From Planctomycetaceae bacterium (lineage in GTDB: Bacteria > Planctomycetota > Planctomycetia > Pirellulales > Thermoguttaceae), in NCBI GenBank assembly GCA_009783865.1, contig WRCR01000158.1, positions 1-8,190 of the forward strand: DNA of 8,190 bases. Direction: 5' to 3'. Both the position numbers and the translations under genes were made by a program. Of this stretch, positions 1-6,350 are shown in pieces. The first letter of the stretch is position 1; every line of letters starts with the position of its first letter. A model generated the notes under the pieces. It was given only the letters and a program-made list of their open reading frames with translations, was not told where the DNA came from and did not search any database.

Positions 1-53
1 AATAGGCATAAAGGAAATCCTTTTCCAATAGGAACAACTTTTGCGACGACCGC

Positions 54-82
54 TTGACTACACCGAACCCACATTATACAAT
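54..82 (+). promoter_or_regulatory. Candidate sigma70-type promoter for the HEAT-repeat gene/operon
   Basis: A TTGACT hexamer at 54-59 (5 of 6 to the -35 consensus) is followed after exactly 17 bases by TACAAT at 77-82 (5 of 6 to the -10 consensus). Transcription would start near 89-90, giving a leader of about 200 bases before the ATG at 288, and that leader would contain repeat copy A. A perfect TATAAT also lies at 140-145, but no -35 hexamer sits at proper distance from it. The element physically overlaps a promoter candidate on the other strand. It is called from consensus and spacing only. Confidence 0.4.
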
Positions 83-101
83 GCCATCGTTAATTTTGCA
101 A
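73..101 (-). promoter_or_regulatory. Candidate divergent sigma70-type promoter for a gene off the left edge
   Basis: On the - strand TTGCAA (101-96) is followed after exactly 17 bases by a perfect TATAAT (78-73), so transcription would start near 66. Downstream on the same strand is AAGGA (about 22-18), then 8 bases, then ATG at 9-7, reading Met-Pro-Ile before the window ends. That is what a divergent gene starting at the left edge would look like, but only three codons are visible, so no product can be named. An alternative ATG at 74-72 opens a frame that also runs to the edge, but it lies upstream of the predicted transcription start. Confidence 0.4.
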
Positions 102-172
102 AAGTTTGGTTACAGAAAACATACGAAATAACAATACAGTATAATTCGAAACAATACAATATGATAGAACCG

Positions 173-214
173 TTTGTCGCAAAATGGGAACAAATTTTCC
201 GCAAAATGGGATTG
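173..214 (+). repeat. 42-base dispersed repeat, copy A (contains two 12-base units)
   Basis: This segment matches 6205-6246 at 37 of 42 positions (differences at 184, 185, 190, 191 and 193). Inside it the 12-mer CGCAAAATGGGA occurs twice, at 178-189 and 200-211, a period of 22 bases or about two helical turns. The stretch ATTTTCCGCAAAAT between them has 5-base inverted arms. It lies in the leader of the HEAT-repeat gene, 73 bases before the start codon. It could be a pair of operator half-sites, a transcript element, or the remnant of a mobile or decayed coding element. Repetition is seen directly; a function is inference. Confidence 0.75.
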
Positions 215-287
215 TAATTTTCCAAAAGATAATCGAAAATACACCTTTCCGTTTCACAAAAATCGTTTAACCATAATTCGCATCACT

Positions 288-2300
288 ATGAAACGTATTC
301 TTATTTCACTGATGTTCGTCCTGCTGCCGGTTGCGCCGCTCCTTGCCGATGATGCTTGGAACGCCGTCAAAACTTATAAATACGGCGACGATTTCAAACC
401 GCTCCTCGCAGTCGAAGCGGAAGTCCAGCGTTCCGCCGCTGCACCAGAAACCAAAGTACAAACCGCCGCCCGATTGGCAGCCCTGCTAAACGACAATACA
501 ACTCCCGCAGGACGGCAATTCGTCTGCATGCAACTGCGCCTCGTCGGCGGAACAGCAGAAGTCGCCAAACTAACCGAATATCTAAACAAACCCGAAGATG
601 CCGAAAACGCCCGACTCGCTCTCACCGATATTCAATGCGAAGAATCACTCGTTTCATTGCGAAAAGCCCTCGAAACATTCAAGGGACGAGAACTAACCGG
701 CATCATCGGCTCCTTGAGTGCCCGCAACGACAAGATTTCGATTCCTGCCATTGCCGCAAAACTCAAATCCGATGACCCTGCCGTTGCCGCTGCCGCTGCA
801 TCAGCACTCGGACGCTTCGGAATAGACGGACTTGATGCTTTGATTAAGGCAAAAAGTACACCAAATGTTGACAAAGCACTGCTCAATATTGCCAATCAAC
901 TTGCCGATGCCGGAAAAACAAAGGAAGCCGCCGAAATTTTTACAATGCTTTCCGATATTAAACAGCCGGTAGGAATTCGCCGCGCTGCTTTTCACGGGTT
1001 GCTGCGGATGATTCCCGATAAACAACGAAAAGACGTTATCGCAAAATGGTTCTTCGAAGACGATAAGGAAAGGAACGACATTGCCGCATCGTACTTGTCT
1101 GAACTTTCCGATAGGCAATTTGACGGACTATACAAACGAATCGGCGACATGTCGTCCCGCAGCCGCATTGTCTTTTTTGAAATTGCCGCTGAACGCAGCG
1201 GAGCCGATTTGCTCGACTCGCTGACTAAAGCACTTCAAGGTAATGACGAGATAGAACGTTTAACGGCACTTCGCACCATCGGTCGGCTTGGCGACGCATC
1301 AACGATTCCGCTCTTGCTCGACGCTTTAGAAAAAGGCGATGCTGCACGAAACATTGCCAAGGAAGCATTAACGAAGTTTCCCGCCAATGCGGTCGGTGCG
1401 AAACTTATCGAAGCACTTCAGAAATCAGCAATCCGCAATGCGGCTATTGACGTGATAGTTGCCGTTAAATGCTACGACGCCATCGACCCAATGATTCCGC
1501 TGGCGAAAAGCGAAGACGATACCATTGCCGACCCTATAATTACCGGATTGGGACGACTTTGCGACCCCGATGATACTGACTTGACTCGAATGCTGGCTCT
1601 GTACTTGGCAAGCAGACCGGGTGCGCATCGTGAAAAAGTGGAAAGAGCAATCGTTATCATTTGCGAAAAACTTCCCGATGCAGAAAAGCGGGCAGACGCA
1701 TTGCTGAAGATTCTTGAAAAGAAAGACGGCGGTCTTACCGGTCAGCGGTTGATAGATACGCTGCCGCTGCTTGGCAAAGTCGGAAACAAACGTGTTGCGG
1801 AAATGATACGCCCGCTCATTGACGGTAATGACCCCGCACTGCAATCGGCAGCGGTTCGCGCTTTTTGCAATTTTCCCAACGCAGATTATCTTGATGACAT
1901 TTGGAAAATCGCTGCTAACAATTCGTCGGAACAATATCGTCAGTGGGCATTGCGGGCGTTTATTCGGGTTGCAACTCTCAAGAGTGAGAGACCGGAGTCC
2001 GAAACGCTGGGCTTGTTAAAGAAAGCAATGAACATAGCAACTACGGCTTCAGATAAGCAGTGGTGTTTGAGCCGCGCCGCAACTGTTAGAACAATGGAAT
2101 CCGTTGATTGGGCGGCATCGTTCTTGGACGATGCCGTTTTATCGCAGACGGCTTGTTCGGTTATTGCGGAACTTGCGTATCACCGATTCCTGCGTGAACC
2201 GAACAAAGCGAAGTTTGAACCGCTTTTGCTGAAAGTTGAACAGACGGCAAAAAATAAAGATGTTGTCGAGCGTGCTAAAAAAGCGCGACTTGGTATGTAA
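288..2300 (+). CDS. Exported HEAT-repeat protein
   Basis: A 670-residue, mostly helical solenoid protein with no visible catalytic motif; such proteins usually act as scaffolds or protein-binding platforms. Residues 1-20 (K2 R3, then a hydrophobic core ending in LLA before D21) form a Sec signal peptide, so the mature protein should be periplasmic. HEAT-like helical pairs are clearest around 152-178 (ending SALGRFG), 322-361 (LRTIGRLGD, then IPLLLDAL) and 515-540. The rest has the same Ala/Leu-rich helix pattern with weaker repeats. The ATG at 288 is chosen because the signal peptide starts there. A TTG at 174 would add 38 residues that run through the repeat and would bury the signal peptide. 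No strong Shine-Dalgarno is seen before 288. It is the first gene of the + strand block, 40 bases before the oxidoreductase. HEAT proteins beside exported Gfo/Idh/MocA enzymes are common in planctomycetes, but their exact role is not established. Confidence 0.85.
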   Translation: MKRILISLMFVLLPVAPLLADDAWNAVKTYKYGDDFKPLLAVEAEVQRSAAAPETKVQTAARLAALLNDNTTPAGRQFVCMQLRLVGGTAEVAKLTEYLNKPEDAENARLALTDIQCEESLVSLRKALETFKGRELTGIIGSLSARNDKISIPAIAAKLKSDDPAVAAAAASALGRFGIDGLDALIKAKSTPNVDKALLNIANQLADAGKTKEAAEIFTMLSDIKQPVGIRRAAFHGLLRMIPDKQRKDVIAKWFFEDDKERNDIAASYLSELSDRQFDGLYKRIGDMSSRSRIVFFEIAAERSGADLLDSLTKALQGNDEIERLTALRTIGRLGDASTIPLLLDALEKGDAARNIAKEALTKFPANAVGAKLIEALQKSAIRNAAIDVIVAVKCYDAIDPMIPLAKSEDDTIADPIITGLGRLCDPDDTDLTRMLALYLASRPGAHREKVERAIVIICEKLPDAEKRADALLKILEKKDGGLTGQRLIDTLPLLGKVGNKRVAEMIRPLIDGNDPALQSAAVRAFCNFPNADYLDDIWKIAANNSSEQYRQWALRAFIRVATLKSERPESETLGLLKKAMNIATTASDKQWCLSRAATVRTMESVDWAASFLDDAVLSQTACSVIAELAYHRFLREPNKAKFEPLLLKVEQTAKNKDVVERAKKARLGM

Positions 2301-2327
2301 GAAATTCGTTATCGTCATCCATTTTAC

Positions 2328-2333
2328 AAGGAG
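2328..2333 (+). promoter_or_regulatory. Strong ribosome binding site fixing the oxidoreductase start
   Basis: AAGGAG lies 7 bases before the ATG at 2341. It settles the start against an upstream in-frame TTG at 2236, which overlaps the end of the HEAT-repeat gene and would place 35 residues ahead of the twin-arginine leader. It is the best Shine-Dalgarno in the window. Confidence 0.8.
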
Positions 2334-2340
2334 AATTTTT

Positions 2341-3672
2341 ATGAAATCCATTTCCCGCCGCCGTTTTTTAACCGGTTCAGCAGTTGGTCTTGCCGCTGTG
2401 CCGATGTTTATTCCTTCTGCCGTTTTGGGCAAGGACGGACAACTGCCGCCGAGTAATCGTATAACCATCGGCGTTATCGGTGTCGGCAATCGCGGCAGTC
2501 ATTCTATTAGAGCGATGACTCCGCTGCCAGACCATCAGATATTGGCGATTGCCGAAGCCCGCCGCGACCGAGCCGAAAGGGCGTTAGATGTTGTCAACAA
2601 CATGTATGCCGCCCGAACTGGTATGTCCGATTACAAGGCGTGTCAAATCTACGCCGACTTCCGTGATGTTTTAGAACGGGACGACATCGATGTTATCTGG
2701 GGTACCACACCTGACCATTGGCACGGACCGATGTTCAGCCGCATCATCAAAGCGGGCAAAGATATTTACGGTGAAAAATCATTAACCCGCTATATTTCGC
2801 AAGGCGTTGAGATTTGCAAACTGGTTCGTCAATACGGCTGTGTGTTTCAAACGGGAACGCAGCAGCGGAGTGACCCGCGATTCCGCAAGGCAGCCGAGTT
2901 GGCGCGCAACGGATATCTCGGAAAGGTTCATACTATCGAAGTCATCTCGCCTGCCGGTCGGGATTATCCCGTTGTTCCGCCGTGTGACCCGCCGGAAGGT
3001 TTCGACTGGGATATGTGGACTGGTCCGGCTCCGATGCTTCCGTTTGACAAGCAGCGTGTTGAATGGTTAGCGATGTACATGATTTCCCATTATTGCGCCG
3101 GTTTTGTTACGAACTGGGGCGTTCATCATCTTGATATAGCCGGATGGGGAATTCCGGAAGCGTTTGTAAAACCGTTTGAAATTGAAGGAACGGGTACAAT
3201 GCCGACTGGCGGAATGACCGATACGTGGATTTATTGGAATTCCGTTTTACGTTGGGAAAGCGGATTGAAAATGAACTATTGCAGTGTCGGCAAAGAACAG
3301 CCGCGTGACGGCTGCCGTTTCATCGGCGATGAAGGAACGGTCTTTGTCAATCGAAGTGTTCTCGAAGCGGATCCTGCTTCGCTGCTTAATGTGAAGTTGA
3401 AGGATTCCGATGTTCGATTGCATGCGAGTCCGTGGTCTGGCGATGTCTATACGGCACATACGGCGGATTTTTTCCGTTCAATTCGCAGCCGCCGCGACCC
3501 AGTTTCGCCGGTGGAAGAGGGGCATTATGCAACGACGCTGGGAAATGTCACGGACATTGCTTTGCGGCTTGGTCGCAAATTGAAGTGGCTGCCGTCTGTC
3601 AATCGGTTTGACGGCGACGAACAAGCGAATCAGATGCTAACCCGCACGGAACGAAGTCCGTGGAGTATGTAA
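2341..3672 (+). CDS. Tat-exported Gfo/Idh/MocA family NAD(P)-dependent oxidoreductase
   Basis: A 443-residue sugar or glycoside dehydrogenase-type enzyme. Residues 1-30 are a twin-arginine leader (SRRRFL at 5-10, then a hydrophobic stretch ending SAVLG), implying export of a folded, cofactor-loaded protein. The Rossmann nucleotide-binding domain follows, with GVGNRG at 47-52 and TPDHWH at 123-128. The family's EKP motif is present as EKS (145-147), keeping the presumed catalytic Lys146 but with Ser for Pro. The C-terminal alpha/beta domain carries NWGVHHLD (258-265), whose His and Asp match the conserved active-site His/Asp region, and GDEGTVFV (329-336). Length and layout match exported planctomycete members. 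Family members of this kind can oxidise glycosides at C3 or act as glycosidases through NAD+-dependent redox; which one applies here is not determinable. It is 40 bases after the HEAT gene and 56 bases before a Tat-exported TIM barrel, a pairing that suggests consecutive steps in the periplasm. Confidence 0.93.
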   Translation: MKSISRRRFLTGSAVGLAAVPMFIPSAVLGKDGQLPPSNRITIGVIGVGNRGSHSIRAMTPLPDHQILAIAEARRDRAERALDVVNNMYAARTGMSDYKACQIYADFRDVLERDDIDVIWGTTPDHWHGPMFSRIIKAGKDIYGEKSLTRYISQGVEICKLVRQYGCVFQTGTQQRSDPRFRKAAELARNGYLGKVHTIEVISPAGRDYPVVPPCDPPEGFDWDMWTGPAPMLPFDKQRVEWLAMYMISHYCAGFVTNWGVHHLDIAGWGIPEAFVKPFEIEGTGTMPTGGMTDTWIYWNSVLRWESGLKMNYCSVGKEQPRDGCRFIGDEGTVFVNRSVLEADPASLLNVKLKDSDVRLHASPWSGDVYTAHTADFFRSIRSRRDPVSPVEEGHYATTLGNVTDIALRLGRKLKWLPSVNRFDGDEQANQMLTRTERSPWSM

Positions 3673-3728
3673 CGATATTTTTCATTTGGTAATTTTTCCT
3701 TTTCAACAACAGAGTCAAACAACGAACC

Positions 3729-4607
3729 ATGAATACAAATCGACGTTCTTTTATCAAGTCCCTTGGCGGACTGGGAATTCTTGCCGGTACCGGCTTGACA
3801 ACTTTTGCTCAACCTGCACCGCCGAAACCGGTGTCCGAAAGTTCGTGGAATCTGACGATGTCCCTGTACTCGTTTCGCAATCTCGATTTTGAGAAAGCAG
3901 TAGAGTGGACTTCCGGCTTGGGAATCAAGTTTTGCGAATCGTTTGCTTGGCAGAAGATTTCCGCAAACGATGACGAAAAAGTTGACGCTTGGAAGTCAAC
4001 GAACGCAAAAAAACGGATTAAAAGCGTTCTTGACAACTGCGGTGTCAAAATGGTGCAGTGCTATATCGGCAGTTTCGCCAAAGACAAAGACGGAAATAGA
4101 CCGATTTTTGAATGGGCGAAAGAACTTGGAGTCGAAACATTCGTCAGCGAACCGCCGTTTGAATCGCTTGACATGCTGGAATCATTGTGCGATGAGTATT
4201 CGGTTAACATTGCTCTCCACAATCACCGAAAAGGTACGTCGATTTATTGGTCGCCGGAGATTGTTCTCGAACAAATCAAGAGCCGGAGCAAGAGATTGGG
4301 TGCTTGTCCCGACACCGGTCATTGGGCGCGGACGGGACTTGACCTTGCGGAAAGTTTGAAAGTACTTCAGGGAAGGATTTTCTGTCTGCATGTCAAGGAC
4401 ATCGTAGAGCCGGGCAATCCGGCAACAAAAGAACTTCCTTGGGGAGATGGAAAAACAGACCTTGTTTCTATTTTTCGGGAAATTGCCCGGCAGAAAACGG
4501 CTATGAATTTCGGAATCGAATACGAAAATTTCGGTTCCGACACTCGACCGGACATCAAGAGAAGTATTGCGTACTTCAACGATGTTGCCTTGAAAATAAA
4601 GGGTTAA
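3729..4607 (+). CDS. Tat-exported xylose-isomerase-like TIM-barrel protein (sugar isomerase/epimerase or 3-keto-glycoside lyase type)
   Basis: A 292-residue AP-endonuclease-2/xylose-isomerase-like barrel. A twin-arginine leader (NRRSFIK at 4-10, hydrophobic 12-27, FAQ before P29) sets the start and indicates export; no clear Shine-Dalgarno is visible. Barrel strands are recognisable from NLTMSLYSF (41-49) on. Putative metal-site motifs are HNH (164-166), DTGHW (195-199), HVKD (221-224) and EYEN (264-267), giving D195, H221 and E264 as ligands. The first ligand, a Glu in the tagatose/psicose-epimerase branch, is replaced by the His of HNH, although E141 lies nearby. GDG at 239-241 is the usual loop before the last helices. 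Relatives include hexulose epimerases, inosose dehydratases and subunits of C-glycoside-deglycosylating enzymes. With the exported oxidoreductase just upstream, a role in cleaving or epimerising an oxidised sugar is plausible but inferred. Confidence 0.88.
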   Translation: MNTNRRSFIKSLGGLGILAGTGLTTFAQPAPPKPVSESSWNLTMSLYSFRNLDFEKAVEWTSGLGIKFCESFAWQKISANDDEKVDAWKSTNAKKRIKSVLDNCGVKMVQCYIGSFAKDKDGNRPIFEWAKELGVETFVSEPPFESLDMLESLCDEYSVNIALHNHRKGTSIYWSPEIVLEQIKSRSKRLGACPDTGHWARTGLDLAESLKVLQGRIFCLHVKDIVEPGNPATKELPWGDGKTDLVSIFREIARQKTAMNFGIEYENFGSDTRPDIKRSIAYFNDVALKIKG

Positions 4608-4696
4608 ACGGTATTCTGCACAGTGTTGATTTTACGAAGTATTGATGTTAACCCCTTACCCCAACTCACTCCTTCAGAAAGAGGAAATGTACAATT

Positions 4697-6175
4697 ATGC
4701 CCCGCCTGCTCTTATCAATTCTGTTTATACCAATTTTATGTATTTTTCTTGCGTCGCCGCTCCATGCGGCAACACTTAAGGTCGGTGCCGCTCAAGTGGA
4801 TATTACGCCGCCGAAAAGCGTACCGCTTCAAGGACAATTCCAAATGCGGATTTCCCAAGGTGTCGAAACGCCGCTGACGGTCAATGTCGCTGCTCTCGAA
4901 TCCATCGACGGCGATAAACAACTAGACAGTGTGATTTTCGTTGCTGCCGATTTAATATCGATTCGCGATGACTTTTTGAACGCTATTCAAAAAAAGGTTG
5001 CGGCAAAGGACGCTTCCATCGATGTCAACAAACTCGTCATCAGCGGAACGCATACTCACACGGGACCGACATTAAGTTTGGGCAGAGAGAAATTGCCGGT
5101 ATCGGAAAAAATTATGGACTATCCCGAAGCGATTGACTTTACGGCGGAACGTATTTCCGATGCCGTCTGCACGGCTTGGAAGAACCGCAAGGCAGGCAAA
5201 ATCGCTTTTGGTCTCGACTTCGCCGTAATCGGAGGAAACCGCCGAACTGTTTATGCCGACGGACGTGCTCAAATGTACGGAAGTACAAACCAAAAGGACT
5301 TTCGAGGAATGGAAGGCATGTCTGACCGCGATGTCGGTTCGCTCTTTTTTCTGGACGCAAACAACAAGTTGCTTGCCGTTGCCGTTAATGTTTCTTGTCC
5401 GTCGCAGGTTGTCGAACATCGGATGTTTATTAACGCTGACTATTGGCATTATGTCCGGGAAGCACTGGCGAAACGATTCGGCGAAAATATCGTCGTTCTC
5501 GGCTGGTGCGGTGCGTCGGGCGATAATACTCCGAGAGCAATGTACCGAAAAGCAGCAGTCGAAAGAATGAATTCGCTGCGGAAATTAGATGACATGCAGG
5601 AAATCGCACGGAAAATTGACCGGGCAGTTGCTGATACTTGGGAAGTTGTCCGCAAAACGGCAACTGCCGATGTTCCGCTGGCGCATCGTGTGGAGCCCTT
5701 GCAATTACCGATGCGAAAAATCACCGAAAAGGAATACGCCGATGCGAAAGCCGAGTGTGAAAAAATTGATGTTGCTCTAAAAGCAGACCCGAAAAAGAAG
5801 TTTCCGGAAGTCGGTATGGGAAGCCGGGAATGGCAAAACCGCATTGTTATGAGGTATAACGAGCAGCAAAAGAGTTCCGATGCTGACATTCTTTATGCGT
5901 CGCCGATTAACGTTGTTCGATTGGGGGAGACAGCGATATTTACGAACCAGTTTGAGATGTTCACGGACTTTGGTATTCAGATGAAGGCGCGCAGTCCTGC
6001 GGTGCAGACCTTTGTGATTCAACTAGTCGGCGGCGGTACGTATCTTCCGTCGGAAAAAGGCGTGAGCGGCGGCGGATACAGTGCTGTTCCTCAAAGCAAT
6101 CGGGTCGGTCCCGAAGGCGGACAAGTTCTCGTCGAGGAAACACTCAAAATCGCTAAAGAAATGTTTGCAAAGTAG
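4697..6175 (+). CDS. Sec-exported neutral/alkaline ceramidase-family hydrolase (short, substrate unknown)
   Basis: A 492-residue protein with a Sec signal peptide (1-24, ending LHA before A25) and the N-terminal signature of the neutral/alkaline non-lysosomal ceramidase family: VGAAQVDITPP (29-39), GTHTHTGP (117-124, presumed zinc-site histidines H119 and H121), ADYWHYVREAL (247-257) and CGASGDNTPR (271-280). It lacks the C-terminal Ig-like domain that makes true ceramidases about 650-700 residues. Two catalytic regions differ: where ceramidases have a His in a CHP/HGT-type motif it reads NVSCPSQVVE (231-240), and the GD.SP nucleophile motif reads GDNTP, placing Thr278 at the usual Ser. The FE at 419-420 and Tyr449 may fill the remaining metal-site positions. 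Ceramide cleavage should therefore not be assumed; such short planctomycete members are of unknown substrate. AGAGGA at 4680-4685 lies 11 bases before the ATG, a somewhat long spacing. The gap to the previous gene is 89 bases with no hairpin seen, so co-transcription is likely. Confidence 0.85.
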   Translation: MPRLLLSILFIPILCIFLASPLHAATLKVGAAQVDITPPKSVPLQGQFQMRISQGVETPLTVNVAALESIDGDKQLDSVIFVAADLISIRDDFLNAIQKKVAAKDASIDVNKLVISGTHTHTGPTLSLGREKLPVSEKIMDYPEAIDFTAERISDAVCTAWKNRKAGKIAFGLDFAVIGGNRRTVYADGRAQMYGSTNQKDFRGMEGMSDRDVGSLFFLDANNKLLAVAVNVSCPSQVVEHRMFINADYWHYVREALAKRFGENIVVLGWCGASGDNTPRAMYRKAAVERMNSLRKLDDMQEIARKIDRAVADTWEVVRKTATADVPLAHRVEPLQLPMRKITEKEYADAKAECEKIDVALKADPKKKFPEVGMGSREWQNRIVMRYNEQQKSSDADILYASPINVVRLGETAIFTNQFEMFTDFGIQMKARSPAVQTFVIQLVGGGTYLPSEKGVSGGGYSAVPQSNRVGPEGGQVLVEETLKIAKEMFAK

Positions 6176-6198
6176 GCGCAGGATTAGAAATCCTGCGC
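6176..6198. repeat. Perfect 10-bp inverted repeat (REP-like hairpin) directly after the ceramidase-like gene
   Basis: GCGCAGGATT (6176-6185) and AATCCTGCGC (6189-6198) are exact reverse complements separated by a 3-base loop, AGA. The hairpin begins immediately after the TAG stop codon. It is followed by TAAAAATTT on the + strand and has no T-run on either side, so it does not look like a standard intrinsic terminator. A REP-type element, a transcript-stabilising or processing hairpin, or an unorthodox terminator are all possible. It is followed 6 bases later by repeat copy B. Confidence 0.7.
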
Positions 6199-6204
6199 TA
6201 AAAA

Positions 6205-6246
6205 TTTGTCGCAAAGCGGGAGTACATTTTCCGCAAAATGGGATTG
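6205..6246 (+). repeat. 42-base dispersed repeat, copy B
   Basis: Matches copy A (173-214) at 37 of 42 positions, with the second half (from ATTTTCC through GGGATTG, 6227-6246) identical. The 12-base units are CGCAAAGCGGGA (6210-6221) and CGCAAAATGGGA (6232-6243), again 22 bases apart; a much weaker third unit may lie at about 6254-6265. It lies 104 bases before the start of the cytosolic TIM-barrel gene, comparable to the 73 bases in copy A. The matching placement upstream of two genes supports a regulatory reading, while the adjacent hairpin supports a repetitive-element reading. Confidence 0.75.
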
Positions 6247-6336
6247 ATTTTATCAGCAAAAACTGCGAAAATGTCGGCGGTGTTGCTGTGCAGCGGTGGT
6301 GTTTGCAAGGCAATATCATTTTCTAAACAACAAGTT

Positions 6337-6345
6337 AAAAGGAAA
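6337..6345 (+). promoter_or_regulatory. Ribosome binding site of the cytosolic TIM-barrel gene
   Basis: AAAAGGAAA with the AAGGA core at 6339-6343, 7 bases before the ATG at 6351. The rest of 6247-6336 holds no clear promoter or gene; it is an open but unconvincing frame continuing past the repeat. Confidence 0.65.
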
Positions 6346-6350
6346 CAGAA

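Noticed and set aside
140..145. Perfect TATAAT upstream of the HEAT gene
   Set aside because: The nearest -35-like hexamer is about 28 bases away and there is no extended -10 TG, so an isolated hexamer in AT-rich DNA is not convincing.
174..287. TTG start extending the HEAT-repeat protein by 38 residues
   Set aside because: The extension precedes an obvious signal peptide and consists mainly of the dispersed repeat, which is also found in a non-coding gap.
1040..1049. Third occurrence of CGCAAAATGG
   Set aside because: It lies within HEAT-repeat coding sequence, lacks the second unit and the flanks, and is explained by the codons there.
1425..1934. 169-residue open frame on the - strand
   Set aside because: Antisense shadow inside the HEAT-repeat gene with no domain or translation signal.
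2236..2340. TTG start for the oxidoreductase
   Set aside because: It overlaps the HEAT gene; AAGGAG plus the twin-arginine leader place the start at 2341.
5449..5889. 146-residue Ser-rich open frame on the - strand
   Set aside because: Antisense shadow of the ceramidase-family gene with composition typical of a shadow frame.
6176..6204. Hairpin as an intrinsic terminator
   Set aside because: The stem is followed by an A-run rather than a T-run and has no T-run on the other strand, so it is reported as an inverted repeat only.
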